Shown here: piece by piece, positions 1-8,187 of the stretch | Numbering within the stretch: position 1 is the first letter of the stretch | Layout of the letters: every line of letters starts with the position of its first letter | Origin: an uncultured Prevotellaceae bacterium | Lineage (GTDB): Bacteria; Bacteroidota; Bacteroidia; Bacteroidales; Bacteroidaceae | DNA length: 37,897 bases | Reading direction: 5' to 3' | Assembly (NCBI GenBank): GCA_946624335.1 | Contig: CAMOSA010000002.1 | Span: forward strand, 1-37,897 | Notes under the pieces: model-generated | The model's input: the letters and a program-made list of their open reading frames with translations, nothing else | What the model was told of the DNA's origin: nothing | Databases searched by the model: none | Translations under genes and position numbers: made by a program

Positions 1-787
1 TGTTGTCAGAGCAGTAGTTCTCGTTGGTCTCGGCGCCGCAGTCGCAGAGCATCAGGCGTCCGGCCTCAAGGGGCCTGGGCGACGGATAGCCGTGCATGAT
101 CTCGCCGTGCATGGAGAGTATGCTGGGGAAGCTGACGATGCAGCCTCGCGACGAGGCGATGCCGCTGATGCGTCCGGCTATCTCCTGCTCGGTGACGCCG
201 GGGTGGCAGAGGCGCATCGCCGTCGTGTGCATCTCGTAGCCGATGGCACAGGCCCGCTCGATCTCGGCGACCTCCTCGGCTGACTTGACGATGCGCTGCT
301 CGACAACAGCCTGAATCAGTTTGAGGCTGGCTTTGGCGCGCTGCTCACGGGGATGTATGCCGGTGAGATCCATCAGCTGGATCATCAGGTCGTGGCGGTA
401 GGGCGGCAGGAAGTGGATGGTACGTCCGCTGTCTCGGGCATCATGGATGAGGCTGTCGAGGCGGCTCATGGGCGCACTCTTGCCCACGCCGGACTGCTCG
501 GCCATGTCTGCCACGCTGTCGACGGAGCCGAACCATACGATGTCCTCGATGTCGATATCGTTGCCGATCAGCCACTCCTCGCCCGTGTCGGCATCAATGA
601 CGCCTACGAGGCCGTCGCGCTGCAGGCCGAAGTAATAAAGGAAGGTGCTGTCCTGACGGAACTTGTAGCCGTTGGACGGATAGTTGACGGGCGACTCATT
701 GTTGCCGAAGAGCACGATGAGTCCGCTGCCGACGCGACGTCGCAGGACATCGCGTCGCTGTACGTAAGTCTGTTTACCGAATAGCAT
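1..787 (-). CDS. pepP: Aminopeptidase P family (Xaa-Pro aminopeptidase, M24B), C-terminus missing
   Basis: Reads from an ATG at 787 off the left edge, so only the first 262 codons are present. The N-terminal creatinase/aminopeptidase-P-like domain (residues about 1-165) carries a motif typical of this family, YPSNGYKFRQDSTFLYYFG. A pita-bread M24 domain follows from about residue 175, with FPSILSMHGEIMHG and LMLCDCGAETNENYCSD. Asp249 and Asp261 match the first two metal ligands of the family; the remaining His and two Glu ligands lie beyond the edge. The enzyme removes an N-terminal residue in front of proline and is normally a cytoplasmic di-Mn enzyme. It is the last visible gene of a minus-strand run with the two genes upstream, 64 bp after the small hypothetical. 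Confidence 0.85.
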   Translation of the reverse strand, partial: MLFGKQTYVQRRDVLRRRVGSGLIVLFGNNESPVNYPSNGYKFRQDSTFLYYFGLQRDGLVGVIDADTGEEWLIGNDIDIEDIVWFGSVDSVADMAEQSGVGKSAPMSRLDSLIHDARDSGRTIHFLPPYRHDLMIQLMDLTGIHPREQRAKASLKLIQAVVEQRIVKSAEEVAEIERACAIGYEMHTTAMRLCHPGVTEQEIAGRISGIASSRGCIVSFPSILSMHGEIMHGYPSPRPLEAGRLMLCDCGAETNENYCSDN

Positions 788-851
788 AGGTTCTATTTCT
801 CTGTTGTCAATTCTCAATACGTTGATGCCGGCAGGCTGGTGAGCCGATGCC

Positions 852-1121
852 TCATTGAGGCGCGTTCCACTCCTCCTCCACCTTTTCCCTGATCTGCAAC
901 AGCAATGCGAACTCGCCGTTGAAGGTGCGGCCGAGCTTCATGCGTGGCCTCAAGACCTTGATGATGCGCGCGACGGTGGCTGGCAGGTCGTTGAAGCGCA
1001 TGCTCTTTATCGAGTGGAGGGTGGCGGGCAGCTGATCCATGTGTTGCTCGAACCACTGGAAGCACTCCTCTATCTCCTCTTGGGTGTAGCTGGGCTTGAA
1101 ATGTGTGTTGACTGCTGCCAT
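852..1121 (-). CDS. Small hypothetical protein (DUF6965-like)
   Basis: An 89-residue acidic/aromatic helical protein with no signal peptide or membrane segment. The pattern of an N-terminal EEIEECFQWFEQ helix, a central segment 'SIKSMRFNDLPATVARIIK' and a C-terminal 'RTFNGEFALLLQIREKVEEEW' resembles short Bacteroidales proteins grouped as DUF6965. I make that link from memory of the pattern, so it is tentative. It starts 4 bp after the stop of the C11 peptidase gene and is probably co-transcribed with it. A plus-strand reading of the same DNA gives a longer but less protein-like translation and was discarded. The function is unknown. Confidence 0.6.
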   Translation of the reverse strand: MAAVNTHFKPSYTQEEIEECFQWFEQHMDQLPATLHSIKSMRFNDLPATVARIIKVLRPRMKLGRTFNGEFALLLQIREKVEEEWNAPQ

Positions 1122-1125
1122 GATC

Positions 1126-2364
1126 TTACCAACCTGTTGAACTCAGCTTCACCGCGTCGTACCATTCGAGGCGGTGGTAATTGTTGATCCACTCGTCCGT
1201 GCTGTGAAGGCTCGTAGGCACAAACATCGACACGGCGGCACAGTTGTCGGGGTCGTCGACCCTCATGCTTCGTGAATAACCCGACGACCATCTTTCCGAG
1301 AGGAACCGATAAGGCACGGCTCGCTCCAGCACCAGGCGCCACTGGTCATAGACGCCCTCGGAGCAGCGCATGTTGAGGAAATGGCTCATGTCGTAGAACT
1401 CTGCGAAGTAGTCGGCATAGTCCTCCCGGTCGACGGGGAAGTAGCTCTGGACGCCCCAGCAGGCAGGCAGGGTGCGGTCGTGCATGATCTCGCTGATGAG
1501 CGGAGCGGTCGCCGCCACCAGCTGAGGCAGCTCGGACGTGCGGATGGCAGAGAGTATGACGCCGTGGTAGTCGATGGCGCCGAGGCCCTCGGTGTAGTAT
1601 TCGTAGTAGGCCTGCAACGGCAGTTGAGGCGAGATGCCACGTGTGCCCAGCATCCCCAGCAACTGGTCATAGGGTGCTCCGTCGCCAGGTATCTCTGCCG
1701 GCGAGCCCATCACCCAGTCGGCAACGTTGCGCAACTCGTAGGCGACCTCGATGCACTGCATGAAGCAGGCGTCGAAGAACAGAAAGTCGAGGTGAGGGTG
1801 GTGGCTGAGCACCTTGGCCAGCGTCGGGATATCCATCTGCGGACCCGAGTTGGACGATGAGGAGCGCTGGCCGTTGTCGATGCCGAAGCTGCGGCGCGGG
1901 GCGGCAGCGCGCGACTGGCGTCCCTTGGCAAAGACCCATCCCGAGGCATGGCTCCACATGACGAGGCCGTAGCTCTCAGCAGGATAGCGCTTGAAGATCT
2001 CGCCGAGCACCTGTTCCATGTCAGTGCTGTCCGTAGAGCAGATGTTGCGGGGATATTGGCAAACCACCTGCAGGGGCTGATCATGCATGCCGACGCAGAG
2101 ACGGCTCCCGCGTGAATCGTCCATGTAGAGCACGACGCGGCAGCCCTCGGGCACGTCCTTAAGGCCACGGGCGATCTCGGCGGAGTCGGAAGAGACGAAG
2201 CAGGACAGCGAGTTCTCGCCGGCCATATAGATGATGAGCGTGCGCTCCATCGTACGTCCCGGATGATCCCAACGATCGGCCTCGTCCTTGTGGCATGACA
2301 GGAGCTGCACCAAGCTTGCCGACGCTAATAATATATATATAAGGTGTGTGAAAATGCGTTTCAT
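1126..2364 (-). CDS. Clostripain-like cysteine peptidase (C11 family), lipoprotein
   Basis: 412 residues. The N-terminus is a lipoprotein signal with lipobox LLSC (Cys24). The acidic residues soon after the cysteine (CHKDEAD) would fit surface export in this phylum, which is inference. The mature part starts with TLIIYMAGENSLS, typical of C11 peptidases. His139 in VMWSHASGW and Cys200 in FLFFDACFMQCIEVAYEL fit the catalytic His/Cys dyad of clostripain and gingipain-like CD-clan enzymes, which usually cut after basic residues. A Ser/Arg-rich loop at about 150-172 may be an activation or linker segment. The ATG at 2364 lies only 4 bp past a -7 box, so the mRNA may be leaderless. It is the first gene of the run with the small hypothetical and pepP. 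Confidence 0.85.
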   Translation of the reverse strand: MKRIFTHLIYILLASASLVQLLSCHKDEADRWDHPGRTMERTLIIYMAGENSLSCFVSSDSAEIARGLKDVPEGCRVVLYMDDSRGSRLCVGMHDQPLQVVCQYPRNICSTDSTDMEQVLGEIFKRYPAESYGLVMWSHASGWVFAKGRQSRAAAPRRSFGIDNGQRSSSSNSGPQMDIPTLAKVLSHHPHLDFLFFDACFMQCIEVAYELRNVADWVMGSPAEIPGDGAPYDQLLGMLGTRGISPQLPLQAYYEYYTEGLGAIDYHGVILSAIRTSELPQLVAATAPLISEIMHDRTLPACWGVQSYFPVDREDYADYFAEFYDMSHFLNMRCSEGVYDQWRLVLERAVPYRFLSERWSSGYSRSMRVDDPDNCAAVSMFVPTSLHSTDEWINNYHRLEWYDAVKLSSTGW

Positions 2365-2368
2365 GGCG

Positions 2369-2376
2369 CAAAATTA
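2369..2376 (-). promoter_or_regulatory. -7 box (TAATTTTG) of the C11 peptidase gene
   Basis: Read on the minus strand, TAATTTTG fits the Bacteroidota TAnnTTTG box and is followed by CGCC and then the ATG at 2364. The transcription start should therefore fall at or next to the start codon. No good -33 TTTG was found at the usual spacing. Confidence 0.5.
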
Positions 2377-2446
2377 CATTTTTTTCTTCAATTCGCATAC
2401 TAAAATGCCCTTCTATTTCGTTTCTTTAATAAAAAAAGACAATTCA

Positions 2447-3604
2447 ATGCCCTGGACAGACAGAATGAGGCAGGTGAAAATCCTGCTCATGTGCGCCGCC
2501 ATCGTCATCAGTGCCCTCTCGCTGACATGGTCGCATTTCCTCGTCAGCGATCTCGCTCAGGAGGAGCAGCGCAAGATGGCCGTGTGGGCCGAGGCCATGC
2601 GTTCGCTCGAGCAAGCCGACGAGCAGACCGACCTGGCGCTGGTGCTCAAGGTCATCAACGGCAACCATACCATACCCGTCATCGTCATCGGCACCGACGG
2701 CTGTGTGCAGACCTATCGCAACCTGGAGGTGCGTGCTACGTCGCCCGAGGAGGTGGAGGCCATCGTCCAGCGCATGGCGAAGGGCATGAGGGCTCGAGGC
2801 AACGTCATACGCATCAGCCTCGACGACGACGAGTTCATGGAGATCTGCTACGACGAGAGCATCATGCTCAAACGTCTGGCGCGTTATCCTTACATCCAGC
2901 TCGGCATCGTGCTCATCTTCGTCGTCGTAGCCGTCTTCGCCCTGCTGAGCAGCAAGCGTGCCGAGCAGAACAAGGTGTGGGTGGGCCTCTCCAAGGAGAC
3001 GGCGCATCAGCTCGGGACACCTATCTCGTCGCTCATGGCTTGGACGCAGGTGCTGCGCGAGAACTACCCAGACGACGCGCTGCTGCCCGAGATGGACAAG
3101 GACGTGAAGCGCCTGCAGATGATCGCCGAGCGCTTCTCCAAGATTGGCTCGCGACCCGAGCCCAAGCCCGAGAACCTCAACGAGATCGTCGCTCACGTCG
3201 TGGACTACATCGGCCGTCGCACCAGCGAGCATGTCACCATCACCACACACCTGCCCGAGCAGCCCCTCTATGTCAATCTCTCGGCACAGCTCTTCGAGTG
3301 GGTCGTCGAGAACCTGTGCAAGAACGCCGTCGATGCCATGGGCGGGCAGGGGAGCATCGATATCACGGCCTTCGACAGCGACCAGCGCGTCATCGTCGAG
3401 GTGTCCGACACGGGCAAGGGTATCCCTAAGAACCATTTCAAGAATGTCTTCCAGCCCGGCTACACGACGAAGCAGCGTGGATGGGGCCTCGGCCTCTCGC
3501 TGGCAAAACGTATCGTCGAGGAGTACCACGGCGGACGTATCTTCGTGAAATCGTCGGAGATAGGCAAGGGCACCACTTTCCGCATCGAACTGAACAAAAA
3601 CTGA
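2447..3604 (+). CDS. Membrane sensor histidine kinase
   Basis: 385 residues from the ATG at 2447. Longer in-frame reading upstream overlaps the divergent C11 gene and its promoter, so it was not used. A transmembrane helix at about 10-33, a periplasmic sensor segment at about 34-147 and a second helix at about 150-168 lead into a HisKA-type domain with the phosphoacceptor His187 in KETAHQLGTP. The ATPase domain has an N box around Asn293 (ENLCKNAVDAM), a G1 box DTGKGIP (321-327) and a G2 box GWGLGLSLAK (345-354). It presumably autophosphorylates on His187 and passes the phosphate to a response regulator, but none is encoded in the window. It stands in front of the YceD-rpmF cluster with its own strong candidate promoter between them, so it is probably a separate unit. 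The signal is unknown. Confidence 0.85.
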   Translation: MPWTDRMRQVKILLMCAAIVISALSLTWSHFLVSDLAQEEQRKMAVWAEAMRSLEQADEQTDLALVLKVINGNHTIPVIVIGTDGCVQTYRNLEVRATSPEEVEAIVQRMAKGMRARGNVIRISLDDDEFMEICYDESIMLKRLARYPYIQLGIVLIFVVVAVFALLSSKRAEQNKVWVGLSKETAHQLGTPISSLMAWTQVLRENYPDDALLPEMDKDVKRLQMIAERFSKIGSRPEPKPENLNEIVAHVVDYIGRRTSEHVTITTHLPEQPLYVNLSAQLFEWVVENLCKNAVDAMGGQGSIDITAFDSDQRVIVEVSDTGKGIPKNHFKNVFQPGYTTKQRGWGLGLSLAKRIVEEYHGGRIFVKSSEIGKGTTFRIELNKN

Positions 3605-3630
3605 CGGCAAAGAGGCACCAAATGTTCAAA

Positions 3631-3664
3631 AACCTTAAACTTTAGGCCCTAAACCTTAAAGTTT
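3631..3664. repeat. Heptamer repeat, CCTTAAA type
   Basis: Four to five degenerate 7-bp units (ACCTTAA, ACTTTAG, GCCCTAA, ACCTTAA) lie between the histidine kinase stop and the YceD promoter. The stretch also partly pairs with itself. It has the same period as the other heptamer arrays of this window. Confidence 0.5.
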
Positions 3665-3676
3665 TTGGCTGTTTCC

Positions 3677-3707
3677 TTTGTCACTCAAGAAAAAACACCT
3701 ACCTTTG
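3677..3707 (+). promoter_or_regulatory. Consensus Bacteroidota promoter for YceD-rpmF
   Basis: TTTG at 3677-3680, then 19 bp, then TACCTTTG at 3700-3707, an exact match to the TTTG-N19-TAnnTTTG pattern. The preferred start codon of the YceD gene begins only 9 bp after the box, leaving little or no 5' leader. Confidence 0.75.
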
Positions 3708-3715
3708 CAGCCCGT

Positions 3716-4273
3716 ATGGACACATTGAGCCGCTACAAGATAGATTTCCGTGACCTCTCCGACGAGCCGACGGCTTTCACGTGGGAGCTACGTGACTCTT
3801 TCTTCAGCGCCCTTGACGTGCAGGATATACAGCACGGCGAGCTCACGGCCACGCTTCGGGTGAACAAGAAGGCGGCGGGCTTCCGGCTGCTCATCCACGC
3901 CACTGGGACCATTCAGATTCCGTGCGACCGCTGCCTCGAACCGATGACTCAACCCATTGATGCCGAGGACAGCATCGAGGTACGCTTAGGCGACACCTTC
4001 GACGACGACGGCGAGCGCATCATCATCCCCGAGGACGATCCGGTCCTCGACGTGAGCTGGAATCTCTATGAGACCATCGCCTTGGCCATACCCATCTTCC
4101 ATGTCCACCCCGAAGGGGAATGCCCGGAAGAGGTCAGCCAATACCTCGTTGCCGACGACGAACCCGGCGGCAGCGACAGCGAAGGCGCCACCGACAACCA
4201 ACCCACCGACTCGCGATGGGACGCTCTGCGGAGCCTCCTCGGCGACTCGGAGCACACTAACAGTCAATCGTAA
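3716..4273 (+). CDS. YceD family (DUF177) protein
   Basis: 185 residues from the ATG at 3716 (MDTLSRYKIDFRDLS). This start fits the family N-terminus and lies just after the promoter box; the upstream in-frame codons cover the promoter itself. The middle carries the family's paired cysteines in IPCDRCLEPM, and the C-terminal half is acidic (DDDGER, PEDDPVLD). In many bacteria this gene precedes rpmF, as it does here (23 bp gap). In several organisms the family has been linked to 23S rRNA or ribosome maturation, but its exact biochemical activity is not settled. The tail after about residue 155 is low-complexity (GGSDSEGATDNQPTD) and probably disordered. Confidence 0.85.
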   Translation: MDTLSRYKIDFRDLSDEPTAFTWELRDSFFSALDVQDIQHGELTATLRVNKKAAGFRLLIHATGTIQIPCDRCLEPMTQPIDAEDSIEVRLGDTFDDDGERIIIPEDDPVLDVSWNLYETIALAIPIFHVHPEGECPEEVSQYLVADDEPGGSDSEGATDNQPTDSRWDALRSLLGDSEHTNSQS

Positions 4274-4296
4274 AATCATTAAATAGTAAAAAACTC

Positions 4297-4479
4297 ATGG
4301 CACATCCTAAAAGAAGACAATCCAAGACACGCACACTCAAGCGTAGAACTCATGACAAGGCTGTAGCACCCGCTCTGGCCGTATGCCCCAACTGCGGTGA
4401 GTTCCACATCTACCACACCGTATGCCCCGCCTGTGGCTACTACCGCGGCAAGGTAGCTATTGAGAAGGAAGAAGCGTAA
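4297..4479 (+). CDS. rpmF: 50S ribosomal protein L32
   Basis: 60 residues beginning MAHPKRRQSKTRTLKRRTHD, the usual basic L32 N-terminus. It is followed by a zinc ribbon with two CxxC pairs (CPNCGEFH and CPACGYYRG), so this is the zinc-binding form of L32. It is a component of the large ribosomal subunit near the peptidyl transferase region. It sits 23 bp after YceD, the standard arrangement, and fabH follows after a palindromic heptamer array. Confidence 0.97.
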   Translation: MAHPKRRQSKTRTLKRRTHDKAVAPALAVCPNCGEFHIYHTVCPACGYYRGKVAIEKEEA

Positions 4480-4481
4480 GC

Positions 4482-4606
4482 ATTCAATTCACAATTGATA
4501 ATTCACAATTCATAATTCAAAGTTCACAATCTGTCACGGAGGTGTTGGAGGCTTATGCCTGCACATCGAAGTAATTGTGAATTATGAATTGTGAATTGTG
4601 AATTCT
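4482..4606. repeat. Inverted pair of heptamer arrays, ATTCACA type
   Basis: Left arm 4482-4530 reads ATTCACA, ATTGATA, ATTCACA, ATTCATA, ATTCAAA, GTTCACA. Right arm 4572-4606 reads as the complement (ATTGTGA, ATTATGA, ATTGTGA, ATTGTGA). A 41-bp spacer separates them. Transcribed RNA would fold into a long AU-rich hairpin between rpmF and fabH. There is no GC-rich stem, so it is not a typical terminator, though it could attenuate or protect mRNA. Confidence 0.7.
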
Positions 4607-4614
4607 TTTTTGTT

Positions 4615-5616
4615 ATGGAAAAACTACACGCTATCATCACCGGTATCGGTGGTTATGTGCCTGACTACGTGCTGACCAACGAGGAGCTCAGCCGTATGGT
4701 CGACACCTCCGACGAATGGATCATGACGCGTATTGGCGTCAAGGAACGTCGTATCCTCAATGAGGAAGGCCTGGGCCCCAGCTATATGGCCCGTAAGGCC
4801 GTCCGCCAGCTCCTCGAGAAGACCGGCACCGACCCCCTGACGGTCGATGCCGTCGTCTGTTCCACCTCGACGGCCGACTACCATTTCCCCTCCACCGCCA
4901 GCATCGTCCTGGGCAAGTGCGGCATGACGAATGCCCACGCCTTCGAGCTCTCTGCGGCCTGCTCCGGTTTCCTCTACGCCATGGATCAGGCTGCCTGCAT
5001 GATTGAGAGCGGACGTTACAAGAAGATCGTCGTCATCGGTGCCGACAAGATGTCGAGCATCGTCGACTATACCGACCGCCAGACCTGTCCCATCTTCGGC
5101 GACGGCGCCGCTGCCGTGCTCGTAGAGCCCACTGCCGAGGAAGGCTATGGATGGCAGGACAGCTACTTGCGCACCGACGGTCAAGGGCTGCCTTTCCTCA
5201 ACCTCACGGCCGGCGGATCGGCTAACCCGCCCTCCTATTTCACCCTCGAGCATCGTATGCACTACCTGCATCAGGAGGGACGGACAGTCTTCAAGTTCGC
5301 TGTCACCAATATGTCCGATGCTACCGCCATCGTGGCCGAGCGCAACGGGCTCAACAAGGACAACATAGACTGGGTCATCCCCCACCAGGCCAATGTACGC
5401 ATCATCGAGGCCGTGGCCAAGCGCCTGGAGCTGCCCATGGACAAGGTCATGCTCAATATCCAGCGCTACGGCAACACCTCCAGCGCCACGCTGCCCCTCG
5501 CCCTCTGGGACTACGAGCGTCAGCTGCACAAAGGCGACAACCTCATCTTCACCGCCTTTGGCGCCGGCTTCACATGGGGCGCTGCCTACATGAAGTGGGG
5601 CTACGACGGGGCGTGA
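4615..5616 (+). CDS. fabH: 3-oxoacyl-[ACP] synthase III (KAS III)
   Basis: 333 residues from the ATG at 4615. Starting at 4591 would add residues encoded by the repeat arm. The catalytic triad is complete: Cys116 in ELSAACSGFLYA, His257 in WVIPHQAN and Asn287 in QRYGNTSSAT. The enzyme condenses acetyl-CoA or a branched acyl-CoA with malonyl-ACP to start type II fatty-acid synthesis in the cytoplasm. The C-terminal segment IFTAFGAGFTWGAAYMKW is typical of FabH. It lies between rpmF and era, as in many Bacteroidales, and the gap to era is filled by a heptamer array. Confidence 0.95.
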   Translation: MEKLHAIITGIGGYVPDYVLTNEELSRMVDTSDEWIMTRIGVKERRILNEEGLGPSYMARKAVRQLLEKTGTDPLTVDAVVCSTSTADYHFPSTASIVLGKCGMTNAHAFELSAACSGFLYAMDQAACMIESGRYKKIVVIGADKMSSIVDYTDRQTCPIFGDGAAAVLVEPTAEEGYGWQDSYLRTDGQGLPFLNLTAGGSANPPSYFTLEHRMHYLHQEGRTVFKFAVTNMSDATAIVAERNGLNKDNIDWVIPHQANVRIIEAVAKRLELPMDKVMLNIQRYGNTSSATLPLALWDYERQLHKGDNLIFTAFGAGFTWGAAYMKWGYDGA

Positions 5617-5632
5617 GGGATGCGCTATGCTC

Positions 5633-5762
5633 ATCCCTCACCCCTCACCCCTCAACCCTCAACGCTCAACCCTCAACTCTCACCCCTCAACGCTCAACCC
5701 TCACCCCTCAACGCTCACCCCTCAACGCTCAACGCTCAACCCTCACCCCTCAACGCTCAACC
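5633..5762. repeat. Heptamer array, CCCTCAA/CGCTCAA type
   Basis: About 18 consecutive 7-bp units (CCCTCAA, CGCTCAA, CCCTCAC, CTCTCAC) start about 16 bp after the fabH stop and end about 20 bp before the era ATG. Because TCA-rich DNA lacks stops in this direction, it artificially extends the era reading frame upstream as a Pro/Ser/Leu/Asn repeat. Confidence 0.85.
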
Positions 5763-5781
5763 ACGGCCTCAGGCCGATCCT

Positions 5782-6663
5782 ATGCACAAATCTGGTTTCG
5801 TAAACATAGTCGGCAACCCCAACGTCGGCAAGTCGACGCTCATGAATCTTCTCGTGGGCGAGCGTATCTCTATCGCCACCTTCAAGGCCCAGACGACGCG
5901 CCATCGCATCATGGGCATCCTCAACACGCCGGACATGCAGATCTGCTTCTCCGACACGCCCGGCGTGCTCAAGCCCAACTATAAGCTTCAGGAGCAGATG
6001 CTGCAGTTCTCCGAGAGCGCGTTGCAGGACGCCGACGTGCTGCTCTACGTCACCGACATGGTGGAGACGCCCGACAAGAACGCCGACTTCCTGCAGAAGG
6101 TGCAGCAGATGAAGGTGCCCGTCCTCGTGCTCATCAACAAGATCGACCTGAGCAACCAGGAGGCCCTCGCACAGAAGGTCGACGAGTGGCACGGCGTGCT
6201 GCCGCAGGCCGAGGTCTTCCCCATCTCTGCCCTCCACCGCTTCGGCGTCGACGTCGTGCTCAACCGCATCAAGCAGTTGCTGCCCGAGTCGCCCGCCTAC
6301 TTCGATAAGGACACGTGGACCGACAAGCCCGCCCGCTTCTTCGTCACCGAGATCATACGCGAGAAGATCCTCCTTTATTATGATAAGGAGGTGCCATACG
6401 CCGTCGAGCCCGTCGTCGAGAAGTTCCACGAGGAAGAAAAGCTCATCCGCATCGAGGCCGTCATATACGTCGAGCGTGAGTCGCAGAAAGGCATCATCAT
6501 AGGCCATCAGGGCGTAGCCCTCAAGCGCGTCTCCACCGAGGCACGTCGCGAGCTCGAGCGCTTCTTCGGCAAGCGCATCTACCTCCAGTGCTTCGTCAAG
6601 GTCGATAAGGATTGGCGCAGCTCCGAACGGGCGATGAAGCAGTTCGGGTACGACCTTAATTAA
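5782..6663 (+). CDS. era: GTPase Era
   Basis: 293 residues from the ATG at 5782 (MHKSGFVNIVGNPNVGKST), a normal Era length. The open frame runs 54 codons further upstream only because it crosses the heptamer array. GTPase motifs are G1 GNPNVGKS (11-18), G3 DTPG (58-61) and G4 NKID (119-122). The C-terminal KH RNA-binding domain has the GIIIGHQG signature (237-244). Era binds the 3' end of 16S rRNA and acts in 30S subunit maturation. It is followed by a second ribosome-assembly GTPase, der. Confidence 0.96.
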   Translation: MHKSGFVNIVGNPNVGKSTLMNLLVGERISIATFKAQTTRHRIMGILNTPDMQICFSDTPGVLKPNYKLQEQMLQFSESALQDADVLLYVTDMVETPDKNADFLQKVQQMKVPVLVLINKIDLSNQEALAQKVDEWHGVLPQAEVFPISALHRFGVDVVLNRIKQLLPESPAYFDKDTWTDKPARFFVTEIIREKILLYYDKEVPYAVEPVVEKFHEEEKLIRIEAVIYVERESQKGIIIGHQGVALKRVSTEARRELERFFGKRIYLQCFVKVDKDWRSSERAMKQFGYDLN

Positions 6664-6818
6664 TGAAAAATGAAAGAGTGAAAAGTGAAAAATAAAAATT
6701 ACGATTGACAATAGATAAGGTAACCCTTATTTTTCACTTTTCATTTTTCACTTTTCACTCTTCGCCCTCTCCTAAGTAACTCTTATTTTTCACTTTTCAT
6801 TTTTCACTTTTCACTCTT
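6664..6818. repeat. Heptamer arrays, TTTTCAC type, direct and inverted
   Basis: The whole era-der gap consists of this repeat. An inverted copy at 6664-6697 (GTGAAAA units) is followed by two direct copies at 6726-6762 and 6782-6818 that look identical over 37 bp. The units are TTTTCAC and TTTTCAT. The inverted copy can pair with either direct copy, so two alternative hairpins are possible just before the der ATG. Confidence 0.8.
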
Positions 6819-6823
6819 AAATA

Positions 6824-8131
6824 ATGCTCGTAGCCATCGTCGGACGCCCCAATGTGGGCAAGTCCACCCTCTTCAACCGTCTGACCAAGACCCGTCATGC
6901 CATCGTCTCGGACGAAGCCGGCACCACCCGCGACCGCCAGTACGGCAAGTGTGAGTGGGTCGGCCGTGAGTTCTCTGTCGTCGACACCGGCGGCTGGGTC
7001 GTCAACTCCGACGATATCTTCGAGGAGGAGATACGCAAGCAGGTCACCCTCGCCACCGAGGAGGCCGACGTCATCCTCTTCCTCGTCGACATCAACACCG
7101 GCGTCACCGACCTCGATGAGGCCGTCGCCGGCATCCTGCGCCGCACCGACAAGCCCGTCATCCTCGTCGCCAACAAGACCGACAACGGCGACCAGCAGTG
7201 GCAGGCCGCCGAGTTCTACAGCCTCGGCCTCGGCGATCCCTTCTGCATCAGCTCTGCCACCGGCAGCGGCACCGGCGACCTCCTCGACCTCATCCTCGAG
7301 AAGATGCCGCAGACCGACGAGATCCGCGAGGAGCTCGAACTGCCACGCATCGCCGTCGTCGGGCGGCCCAATGTCGGCAAGAGCAGCCTCACCAACGCCT
7401 TCATCGGCGAGGACCGCCATATCGTCACCGACATCGCCGGCACCACACGCGACAGCATCTACACCCGATACCAAAAGTTCGGCTTCGACTTCCTGCTCGT
7501 CGACACCGCCGGCATACGCCGCAAGTCCAAGGTCAACGAGGACCTCGAGTTCTACAGCGTCATGCGTTCCATACGCTCCATCGAGAACTCCGATGTCTGC
7601 ATCCTCATGCTCGACGCCACACGCGGCATCGAGGCGCAGGACCTCAACATCTTCCAGCTCATACAGCGCAACCAGAAAGGTCTCGTCGTCGTCGTCAACA
7701 AGTGGGACCTCGTCGAGGACAAGTCCACCACCGCCATCAAGTACTTCGAGGACACCATCCGCGAGCGCATGGCACCGTTCACCGACTTCGACATCATCTT
7801 CGCCTCGGCCCTCACCAAGCAGCGCATCTTCAAGGTCCTCGAGACAGCCGCCGAGGTCGCCAAGCACCGCCGGGCACGCGTCGGAACGACGAAGCTCAAC
7901 CAGGAGATGCTGCCGCTCATCGAGGCCTATCCGCCGCCATCGATGAAGGGCAAGTACATCAAGATCAAGTACTGCTCGCAGCTGCCTGACACCCGCATCC
8001 CCTCGTTCGTCTTCTACGCCAACCTGCCGCAGTACGTCAAGGAGCCCTACCGCCGCTTCCTCGAGAACCAGATACGCGAGCGTTGGAACTTCTCCGGCAC
8101 ACCCATCAACATCTTCATCCGGCAGAAGTAA
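6824..8131 (+). CDS. der: Ribosome-assembly GTPase Der (EngA)
   Basis: 435 residues with two tandem GTPase domains. The first P-loop is GRPNVGKS at 7-14 and the second the same sequence at about 180-187. Each domain also has a DTGG or DTAG switch motif and a guanine-specificity motif (NKTD and NKWD). The C-terminal KH-like domain includes the typical IKYCSQLPDTRIPSFVFYAN segment. Der binds the 50S subunit and is needed for its assembly. A very long open frame on the opposite strand (6797-8149) is a codon-bias shadow. The ATG is 5 bp after the last heptamer unit. Confidence 0.96.
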   Translation: MLVAIVGRPNVGKSTLFNRLTKTRHAIVSDEAGTTRDRQYGKCEWVGREFSVVDTGGWVVNSDDIFEEEIRKQVTLATEEADVILFLVDINTGVTDLDEAVAGILRRTDKPVILVANKTDNGDQQWQAAEFYSLGLGDPFCISSATGSGTGDLLDLILEKMPQTDEIREELELPRIAVVGRPNVGKSSLTNAFIGEDRHIVTDIAGTTRDSIYTRYQKFGFDFLLVDTAGIRRKSKVNEDLEFYSVMRSIRSIENSDVCILMLDATRGIEAQDLNIFQLIQRNQKGLVVVVNKWDLVEDKSTTAIKYFEDTIRERMAPFTDFDIIFASALTKQRIFKVLETAAEVAKHRRARVGTTKLNQEMLPLIEAYPPPSMKGKYIKIKYCSQLPDTRIPSFVFYANLPQYVKEPYRRFLENQIRERWNFSGTPINIFIRQK

Positions 8132-8187
8132 GACGTCCGGTGCAAGCACGACGGAGGGCTGGGTTAATATGCAATATACAACCTTTC

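Noticed and set aside
2444..3610. 388-codon minus-strand frame over the histidine kinase
   Set aside because: Shadow of a gene with clear kinase motifs; no motif of its own.
5620..5781. 54-codon N-terminal extension of Era
   Set aside because: It is entirely the translated CCCTCAA array; Era proteins start at the ATG at 5782.
6797..8149. 450-codon open frame on the minus strand over der
   Set aside because: It mirrors der. The translation is Leu/Val/Asp/Glu-rich with no recognisable motif, as expected from GC-rich codon bias.
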